DNA of 64,000 bases. Origin: Timema cristinae (lineage: Eukaryota; Arthropoda; Insecta; Phasmatodea; Timematidae). Below are positions 56,505-64,000 of the stretch, in pieces. Location: the NCBI GenBank assembly GCA_039000515.1, contig JBCFYV010000012.1, forward strand, positions 119,288,556 to 119,352,555, read 5' to 3'. A program made the position numbers and the translations under genes. The notes under the pieces are model-generated. The model was not told the origin of the DNA, did not search any database, and was given only the letters and a program-made list of their open reading frames with translations. How positions within the stretch are numbered: the first letter of the stretch is position 1; each line of letters begins with the position of its first letter.

Positions 56505-56746
56505 TCTTACTACCTGTTCAGGTTATACGTGTATATGATAATCACTCTAATGGGGTAGGGATGAGGAAGGAAGTATTCTAGAGGTAATACACCCATATTT
56601 GCGTGGAAGGAGAGTGGGAAACCATTTAGGAAGAACCACACTCAGTACACCTGACCAGGATTCGAACCCAAATCGTCCCGTTATCGGCAGTTTAGTTTAA
56701 CACGAGATTGATGCCGGAGACCATTTGACCACCGAAGTGGGTAGCT
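56505..56746 (-). mobile_element. SINE, family B, minus strand
   Basis: Tail TACTACCTGTTCAGGTTATAC, body ATTTGCGTGGAAGGAGAGTG, B-box complement GGATTCGAACCCAAATCG and head complement CATTTGACCACCGAAGTGGG. Confidence 0.8.
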
Positions 56747-56984
56747 CAAGAGTTATTTAACGGCTTAATCCAAAGGCTTGGATGCGAGGAGAATAATTAT
56801 ACGAAATGTACCCGCAATAGCGAGGAGAGAGGTTGGGAAAACCACAGTGATGGATCGCCTTAATAAAACCACCAAGAACTGTTCAGTTACTAAAGGTTTT
56901 AGCAATTTTAACTACAACATCGTACACAAACATATAAACTTGATAAATCCACATCGGTGGACGTGCGGACTAATAAGAGTAAAG

Positions 56985-57190
56985 AAAGCTCATCTAGTCT
57001 TGTTGGGCCGGTGACGGTGGAGGTCGGGCTTTCAAATCCAGGTGCAGGTAAATTCGAGGGTGTTTTTTTTCACACCTCCCACCCTAAATGGTTTACCCCA
57101 TTGTTTCCTCCACGCAAATTCGGGTACATTTATTTTCAATTCTACACTCCTGTCCCACTGGTGAAATTAAAATATGTAAAGCCCGGACGA
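56985..57190 (+). mobile_element. SINE-like copy, plus strand
   Basis: CATCTAGTCTTGTTGGGCCG then GTGACGGTGGAGGTCGGGC, a B-box-like TTTCAAATCC, and a body with CCTCCACGCAAATTCGGG, the reverse of the family B body motif. Confidence 0.6.
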
Positions 57191-57814
57191 GGGGTAAGAA
57201 GTAGATAAATTGATATGGGAGATTGGCGAAACATGTTTTTGTGTGTTTTAATGCAATATTTAGCTTCAAATGCTCCCAGATGAGGCGGAGAAAGGGGGGG
57301 GGGGCAGCCTATTATTCCTGTAAATCAAGATTCATACCTTCACAAAAAAAATGAGGGGGGAGGGGTGTAAACCAATTAACTAATGAATCCGAATAAGGAG
57401 ACGAAGCTTCCAACTTTTCCAACAGAATTATTCAAAGTTGCGAAGAGTTTTCAGATCTAATCTGATCATCGGAAAGACGCGTTTGCTCCTGTTGAACTAG
57501 GGGACGCAACAAGAACAACACGGACGTTGTGATTGGATTAAAACAAAGACGAGGAGCAGGGCTGACTACTCATAAAAGTAAAATCAACAAGTTACAGTTG
57601 GTAACACCGTTTCTCGGGGATAACAAGAAATAAACATCACGTGACTTATTTAGCGAGAGACACTTTCACAGCCAAGGGAACCTACAATAGAGTCTTTTAG
57701 TCCGCTTCGGAGGTCACACAGTCTGAGATAGTGCTTCTCTAACAAGTGTGCCGCCTTCATTAAGTGTGCCGCAAAATTCTGGACGCTATTCTATTGTTGA
57801 TAACATAAACATTT
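57191..57814. other. No gene recognised; possible hAT end
   Basis: Poly-G near 57294-57303. At 57727-57780 AGTGCTTCTCTAACAAGTGT and TGTGCCGCAAAATTC look like a Charlie/hAT-type terminus, possibly pairing with 58970-59060. Confidence 0.4.
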
Positions 57815-58055
57815 TGTGTCTTACTACCCGTTTGGGTTATACGCTTATGTACTAACTACGCTAATGATTTAAGGGATTATGAAGGCTATATTAAGATGAA
57901 GTGTACCCGCATTTGCGTGATAAGAGTGGGAAGCCATTTTGGAAAAAACCATCCTCATTACTCCCGACCGAGATTCGAACCTCTATCTCCCCGTCATCGG
58001 CGGTCTAGTCTAACGTGAGAGTAACGCCTTAGACCATGCGGCCACAGAGACAGGT
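57815..58055 (-). mobile_element. SINE, family B, minus strand
   Basis: Tail TACTACCCGTTTGGGTTATA, body CCCGCATTTGCGTGATAAGA, B-box complement GATTCGAACCTCTATCTCC, head complement GACCATGCGGCCACAGAGAC. Confidence 0.8.
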
Positions 58056-58211
58056 AAATATAATAAAAGTAGTTTCATTCAATATTATTGTTTTTTTTTT
58101 AAATAAGTAAGAGAACATTTTTCGAAAGTTTTACTATAAGCCTCTTTATTTTCTTGTTAATTTAGTGGCTTAGAATTAAAGAGTTGAGTAATTAATGAAC
58201 AGCTGAGAAGG

Positions 58212-58508
58212 GTGACCTGGTGGTCTAGGGGTAAGGTGACCTGGTGGTCTAGGGTAAGGTGACCTGGTGATCTAGGGTAAGGTGACCTGGTGGTCTAGGG
58301 TAAGGTGACCTGGGTCTAGGGTAAGGTAACCTGGTGGTCTAGGGTAAGGTGACCTGGTGGTCTAGGGTAAGGTGACCTGGTGATCTAGGGGTAAGGTGAC
58401 CTGGCGGTCTAGGGGTAAGGTGACCTGGTGGCTAGGGTAAGGTGACCTGGTGGTCTAGGGTAAGGTGCCCTGGTGGTCTAGGGTAGGTGACCTGGCGGTC
58501 TAGGGTAA
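58212..58508. repeat. 23-bp tandem repeat of a SINE A box
   Basis: About 13 copies of GGTGACCTGGTGGTCTAGGG plus TAA, the first bases of SINE family A. TGGTCTAGGGG fits the pol III A box. Units lose or gain one or two G, showing slippage. Confidence 0.93.
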
Positions 58509-58764
58509 GGTATCAGAATTCTATGCCGGGGTCCGGGGTTCAATTCTCGGTCCCGGCACAGATTTATCTGATTACCAAACCCTTCCTTCACCTCTGACAA
58601 GACGTGTATTAATCACACTTGTGAATGTGGGGAATACCAGGCCTCCACCGTGGTTCGGATTCCACGTTAAACTGTAGGTCCTTCATTTCATCTCACAATC
58701 ACCCTACCATTACACATTAGCTAGCGTAAGTGCGTATAACCCGAGCAGGTAGTAAGACGTGGTG

Positions 58765-58800
<36 letters not shown>
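58212..58800 (+). mobile_element. SINE, family A, with its head expanded into an array
   Basis: From 58490 on a normal family A copy (B box GGGGTTCAATTCTCGG, body, tail CCCGAGCAGGTAGTAAGACG, TAA repeat). Its head is repeated many times to the left (next entry). Possible diverged target duplication AACAGCTGAGAAG at 58198 / AACAACTTGAGATG at 58799, which would place the array inside the SINE. Confidence 0.85.
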
Positions 58801-58803
<3 letters not shown>

Positions 58804-58859
58804 CTTGAGATGATCGTTTCTTTCACAAAAGTACGATTCTCGGTTGAATAGAGGACAAA

Positions 58860-59065
58860 CAGTGTTTGACTGAGAGAAGTATCTCTGCGCATGCGTGGTA
58901 GAGTAAAGGTCAAACTTAGAAGACTGTCTGCGCATGCGCATGTCCGATCTGAGTCTCCCGTAGTGCCGCCAATTTGCACACTAAGTGTGTATGGAATACT
59001 CACGGCAAATAATAGTGTGCTGTGAGGGGGAATTTTTTTTTTTAGAAACACTAGTCTAAGCCCTA
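58860..59065. other. Paired GCGCATGCG motifs and a possible hAT end
   Basis: CTGCGCATGCGTGG at 58886 and CTGCGCATGCGCATG at 58929 resemble NRF1/Ewg-type sites. 58970-59060 read backwards (AGTGTTTCTAAA, CCCTCACAGCACACTA) resembles a Charlie/hAT terminus. No transcript evidence. Confidence 0.35.
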
Positions 59066-59139
59066 AGCCGGCATCAATCTTGTTATAGAAGCGGAAATCG
59101 GGGTTTGAAGCCTGGTAGTGTGTCCCAAATGTACTTTTT

Positions 59140-59265
59140 AATGCTCCCTCCACGCAAATATGGGTTCACTTCCTCTAAATTCAGCTTTCCTCATGCCTAG
59201 AACATTAGTGTAATTAGTCTAAATGCGTATAGTCTGAACGGGTAGTAAGACACGGTGCTGAAAGC
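59140..59265 (+). mobile_element. SINE 3' fragment (family A/B tail)
   Basis: CTCCCTCCACGCAAATATGG and TGAACGGGTAGTAAGACACG-type tail without a head. 5'-truncated. Confidence 0.65.
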
Positions 59266-59564
59266 CACAAAACCTAAATTATTGGTATTATTCTTTCAGT
59301 CGTAATAGTGATAACTACAGATCACAAGTTACAGATACTGTCCTTGCTGTCCTTCCTACTGTAGCTACGTTGATAGTCGGTCCTGGCACGAAAGAGTATA
59401 AATAAAGGCTTAGGACGAAGGTCAGGAGTGGAGATAGTTGATGTTCACTTGTTTGTCGTCCGGAAATAAACCGCCATCTTGTCGCCGAGCTCTCGTTTAT
59501 AGGGCCAATAAAATCTCGGGACACAGATAATGCGAAACATTGATACGTGGCAGGGATGATCACT

Positions 59565-61240
59565 GGCCTGGTGTTTGTGCAACAAGGAGATATCTACCTC
59601 TCAGTTACTGGCATGGTGTTTGGTGCAACAAGGAGATATCTACCTCCAGTACTGGACTGGTGTTTGGTGCAACAAGGAGATATCTACTCTCAGTTACTAG
59701 CCTGGTGTTTGGTGCAACATGGAGATATCTACCTCTCAGATTCTGGCCTGGTGTTTAGTGCAACATGGAGATATCTACGCTCAGATTCTGGCCTGGTGTT
59801 TAGTGAAACATGGAGATATCTACCTCTCAGATTCTGGCCTGGTGTTTAGTGCAACATGGAGATATCTACCTCTCAGATTCTGGCCTGGTGTTTAGTGCAA
59901 CAAGGAGGGTATCTACCTCTCAGATTCTGCCTGGTGTTTAGTGCAACAAGGAGATATCTACCTCTCAGATTCTGGCATGGTGTTTAGTGCAACAGGAAAT
60001 ATCTACCTCTCAGTTACTAGCCTGGTGTTTGAGTGCAACAAGGAGATATCTACCTCTCAGATACTGGTCTGGTGATTGGTGCAACAAGGAGATATCTACC
60101 TCTCAGATACTGGTCTGTGTTTGGTGCAAAAAGGAGATATCATCTACCTCTCAGATACTGGCCTGTGTTTGTGCAACAAGGAGATATCTACCTCTCAGAT
60201 ACTGGCCTGGTGTAACAAGGAGATATCTACCTCTCAGACACTGGCCTGGTGATTGGTGCAACAAGGAGATATCTACCTCTCAGATTCTGGCCTGGTGTTT
60301 AGTGCAACATGGAGATATCTACCGCTCAGATTCTGGCCTGGTGTTTAGTGAAACATGGAGATATCTACCTCTCAGATTCTGGCCTGGTGTTTAGTGCAAC
60401 ATGGAGATATCTACCTCTCAGATTCTGGTCTGGTGTTTAGTGCAACAAGGAGATATCTACCTCTCAGATTCTGGCCTGGTGTTTAGTGCAACAAGGAGAT
60501 ATCTACCTCTCAGATTCTGGCATGGTGTTTAGTGCAACAAGGAAATATCTACCTCTCAGTTACTAGCCTGGTGTTTGGTGCAACAAGGAGATATCTACCT
60601 CTCAGATACTGGTCTGGTGATTGGTGCAACAAGGAGATATCTACCTCTCAGATACTGGTCTGTGTTTGGTGCAAAAAGGAGATATCATCTACCTCTCAGA
60701 TACTGGCCTGTGTTTGGTGCAACAAGGAGATATCTACCTCTCAGATACTGGCCTGGTGTAACAAGGAGATATTTACCTCTCAGACACTGGCCTGGTGATT
60801 GGTGCAACAAGGAGATATCTACCTCTCAGATACTGGCCTGGTGTTTGGTGCAACAAGGAGATATCTACCTCTCAGATACTGGCCTGGTGTTTGGTGCAAT
60901 AAGGAGATATCTATCTCTCAGATACTGGCCTGGTGTTTGGTGCAACAAGGAGATATCTACCTCTCAGATACTGGCCTGGTGTTTGGTGCAACAAGGAGAT
61001 ATTCTACAAATCCTGGTGTTTGGTGCAACAAGGAGATATCTACTTCTCAGTTACTAGCCTGGTGTTTGGTGCAATAAGGAGATATCTACTCTCAGATACT
61101 GGCCTGGTGTTTGGCTGCAACAAGGAGAATATCTACTCTCAGATACTGGCCTGGTTAGGTGCAACAAGGAGATATCTACTCTCAGATACTGGCTGTTTGG
61201 TGCAACAAGGAGATACTACCTCTCAGTTACTGGCCTGGGC
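59565..61240. repeat. 46-bp minisatellite, about 36 copies
   Basis: Unit GGCCTGGTGTTTGGTGCAAC, AAGGAGATATCTACCTCTCA, GATACT. Blocks with the rare variants GGTCTGGTGATTGG and GCAAAAAGGAGATATCATC recur at 60066 and 60611, a 545-bp higher-order duplication. The frames of up to 160 codons are repeat by-products. Confidence 0.96.
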
Positions 61241-61439
61241 GAATGTGAACCGAGTTTTTCAGCAACCGGCAGATGTTGGTGCACAATTTCCTCCCTTCTC
61301 CCATTACGGCCGGGGAATGTGAGCGAGTGTTCTTGACGTAGGCCCGCCGGCCCAGACAAACCGTCCCCATTTCCTACCCGCCGTACCGAACTGCTACAGG
61401 TGTAGGAAACCTCCGGGAGCGGCGGCACCTTCTTCACGA

Positions 61440-62349
61440 GGGGGGCGGGACGGCTCAGCCTCCCACTAGAAACAACACGTCCTCGTCAGTTGGTCATGAA
61501 CGGACGGGAGGCGATTTACCAGTAGTGTCTAACATGACAGGACGGGGGGCGGACTTATCCAGTTCACAGAACAGGCGGGGGGGGTTTATACCCACTAGTA
61601 AACAAAACAGCACGCGTCAAGTTGGTCATCATTAGAACAGGACGAGGAGGGTGATTTATACCAGTAGTCTACATGAACAGGACGGGGAGGGTGATTTATA
61701 CCAGTAGTCTACATGAACAGGACGGGGAGGGTGATTTATACCAGTAGTCTACATGAACAGGACGGGGAGGGTGATTTATACCAGTAGTCTACATGAACAG
61801 GACGGGGAGGGTGATTTATACCAGTAGTCTACATGAACAGGACGGGGAGGGTGATTTATACCAGTAGTCTACATGAACAGGACGGGGAGGGTGATTTATA
61901 CCAGTAGTCTACATGAACAGGACGGGGAGGGTGATTTATACCAGTAGTCTACATGAACAGGACGGGGAGGGTGATTTATACCAGTAGTCTACATGAACAG
62001 GACGGGGAGGGTGATTTATACCAGTAGTCTACATGAACAGGACGGGGAGGGTGATTTATACCAGTAGTCTACATGAACAGGACGGGGAGGGTGATTTATA
62101 CCAGTAGTCTACATGAACAGGACGGGGAGGGTGATTTATACCAGTAGTCTACATGAACAGGACGGGGAGGGTGATTTATACCAGTAGTCTACATGAACAG
62201 GACGGGGAGGGTGATTTATACCAGTAGTCTACATGAACAGGACGGGGAGGGTGATTTATACCAGTAGTCTACATGAACAGGACGGGGAGGGTGATTTATA
62301 CCAGTAGTCTACATGAACAGGACGGGGAGGGTGATTTATACCAGTAGTT
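61440..62349. repeat. 40-bp minisatellite with degenerate left edge
   Basis: From 61634 about 18 nearly identical copies of AACAGGACGGGGAGGGTGAT plus TTATACCAGTAGTCTACATG. Left of it, 61440-61633 has rearranged, diverged pieces of the same unit. The uniform core suggests recent expansion or strong homogenisation. Confidence 0.95.
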
Positions 62350-62589
62350 TACATACTTACTGGTCTAGCAAGTCCTACAATGTAACTTAACCTAAAACAA
62401 CAGTCTAATCTTACAGCTATGTCTCGTAAATATTTACTGTAGATAACAGGACGATCCCGTTTACAAAATAGTAAATATAAAATGTTCGTCTGCTCCCCCC
62501 GGAGTCTAACTCAGGGTCTCCTAGGAGTGTGATTGATCACTCTACCTGTTAGGAATGGAGCGGTACATTTAACAGTGTTTTTTTGTCAC

Positions 62590-62810
62590 TGCATCTTACT
62601 ACCCGTTCGAACTGTACGGCATATGTTCAGTATTAATTACACCTATGGGTTAGGGATGGTGAAGGTTGAATTTAAGAGAAAGTGTACCCGCATTTGCGTG
62701 TAAGGAGGGTGGAAAACTGTTTATGGGGAAACCAGAACGGTATTCAAACCCCGAACTCGCAGTCCTGTTTATTGCGACAGTGACCGCCATTAGACCACCA
62801 GAAGTGGATT
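62590..62810 (-). mobile_element. SINE, family B, minus strand
   Basis: Tail TTACTACCCGTTCGAACTGT, body TACCCGCATTTGCGTGTAAG, and head complement CATTAGACCACCAGAAGTGG. B box degraded. Confidence 0.75.
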
Positions 62811-63480
62811 TTACAGATATTCAGTCACTTAAAAATAAAAGGAGTTTTGGTATATTCTGGACCCCAACCACATCACGCCCCCCCCCCCCCCTCTTGTTAC
62901 TCCGGTTAATCGAAGGGCGGTGACCACCGTCCAGCCTGTAGTCTCCTACTTCCTTGCGATACAAATATCCAATACGGAGGGAAGGAAACCCTGTAGAGCA
63001 CGCGGGGGCTCTTGAGAAGACCGTAACTACAAGGGAGAAGGGGGTGACTGTTGGAACACCCTGTAGAGCACGCGGGGACTCTTGAGAAGACCGTAACTAC
63101 AAGGGAAGAGGGGGGTGACTGTTGGAAAGGCCGTAACTACGAGGTGGGAGAAGGGCGGGTCCCGAAATGACGGAGCGGGAGAGAAGAGAGAACAGGAAAT
63201 TGGAGAAACGATCGATTGAGGGGGGGGGGGGGGGGAATTATTCGCGAGCGCATAAATCAAGAGGTACGAGGTAGGTTATCATTACTTGCAGCGCGGATTT
63301 ACGTGAGACAACTGCCCGGCAAGGGGAGGAGGGGGGGGGGGGTCCCCCCTAACGACGAGCCTGCGGATGTTTACGGATACCGGGGCTAGATGGATAGCTT
63401 TCCGCACGCGAGCTGCCACGGAAGGATATGGGTGGTATTGCGTTCGTTGGTTGTTTGATGCAAGTCCAGAGTAGAGATAC
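62811..63480. other. GC-richer DNA with short duplications
   Basis: A roughly 62-bp segment with CTGTAGAGCACGCGGGG and GAAGACCGTAACTACAAGGG is present twice (about 62991-63052 and 63060-63121), with a shorter third piece after it. Poly-C near 62879 and poly-G runs near 63220 and 63330. No gene recognised. Confidence 0.5.
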
Positions 63481-63489
63481 CAGAAAATT

Positions 63490-63660
63490 TTTATTTTTAA
63501 AATTTTTCAAGGAAGATTTTCACCGCCTATTCAAACGTAAGGAACGCACTTGAGATATCCCAAGTTTCAAAGTTTTCCCCTCAGTTTAATTTCTCCCGAG
63601 GACGTTAACACCAGAAACATTATCAAATAAGTTACAATAAAGTAATAACAGAGATTACAG
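63490..63660. repeat. Dispersed repeat, copy without SINE insertion
   Basis: Matches the flanks of the SINE at 38851-39187 and has a single CAGTTTAATT at 63592-63601, where the other copy carries the SINE between two such sequences. Confidence 0.85.
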
Positions 63661-63892
63661 TTCTCTTCTGACAAATTGGACTGTAGCTAACCTCACCGGT
63701 GGGCTGGCTGACAAAGATGTTGTCTCATCTTGGAGGATTTACCTGCTACGGCAGGTTTCGAAACCTGATCGCGGGTATTTACAAATAATTTTGATTTTCC
63801 AGATCATTCATCTACAGCGAATGTGGTTGCATTTCCTCTTTTGTTAGCCTCCACACACCTCCCTTCTTATATAAAATATTTAATATCTATTT

Positions 63893-64000
63893 ACCCGCCT
63901 CGGTGGCGTAGTTGGCTAACGCGCTTGTCGTGTTGAGCTCGACTGCTGAGGACGGGGAGATCGAGGTTCGAATCTCGGTCGGGTGAACTGGGGGTGGTTT
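63893..64000 (+). mobile_element. SINE, family B, head, cut by window end
   Basis: CCCGCCTCGGTGGCGTAGTT and GGCTAACGCGC (A box), GAGGTTCGAATCTCGGTCGG (B box), then GTGAACTGGGGGTGG. It continues beyond the window. Confidence 0.85.

Noticed and set aside
59540..61322. Several open frames of 60 to 160 codons
   Set aside because: They are by-products of the 46-bp minisatellite; frames shift with unit indels and no amino-acid constraint is visible.

Overview
This window looks like nuclear DNA of a large, AT-rich, repeat-loaded animal genome, most likely an arthropod and possibly an insect. The species cannot be named from the sequence. The reasons are spliced genes with GT-AG introns of 0.6 to 15 kb, several tRNA-derived SINE families, DNA-transposon MITEs with TA or 8-bp target duplications, LINE fragments, and about a dozen minisatellites that fill roughly a fifth of the window.

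The one well-supported gene is on the minus strand between 39801 and 4289. It is the 3' part of a Caskin gene (CASK-interacting scaffold protein; ckn in Drosophila). Eleven coding exons could be placed by eye. All donor and acceptor sites are GT-AG, and all phases agree from the first exon to the stop. They encode a continuous 740-residue C-terminal part: a linker, a Ser/Gly-rich segment, two tandem SAM domains, a His-rich exon, a long proline-rich exon, a TIKQR-containing exon and an acidic amphipathic C-terminus. The ankyrin repeats and SH3 domain expected at the N-terminus were not found and probably lie beyond the right end of the window.

On the plus strand, 43333-43581 encodes a THAP zinc-finger exon. 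A weak candidate downstream exon at 44781 suggests a P-element/THAP9-like gene or a relic of one.

Layout: 1-690 is a 42-bp minisatellite; 691-4288 is AT-rich DNA with a dispersed repeat; 4289-39801 holds the Caskin exons, with introns full of SINEs, MITEs, LINE pieces and four tandem arrays; 39918-41205 is a 96-bp array grown from a LINE tail; 41247-47600 holds a MITE, the THAP exon and AT-rich DNA; 47608-51211 is a 36-bp array of about 100 units; 51220-64000 is a run of minisatellites (35, 20, 23, 46 and 40 bp) separated by SINEs and transposon fragments.

The most notable pattern is that several minisatellites can be traced to retroelement pieces. Two arrays (62-bp and 96-bp units) repeat the part of a LINE reverse transcriptase that encodes an RLRW-GHV motif. 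Two others (40-bp and 23-bp units) repeat the A-box head of tRNA-derived SINEs. No CRISPR, operon or other prokaryotic system is present. All calls are by reading alone; no database search was run.
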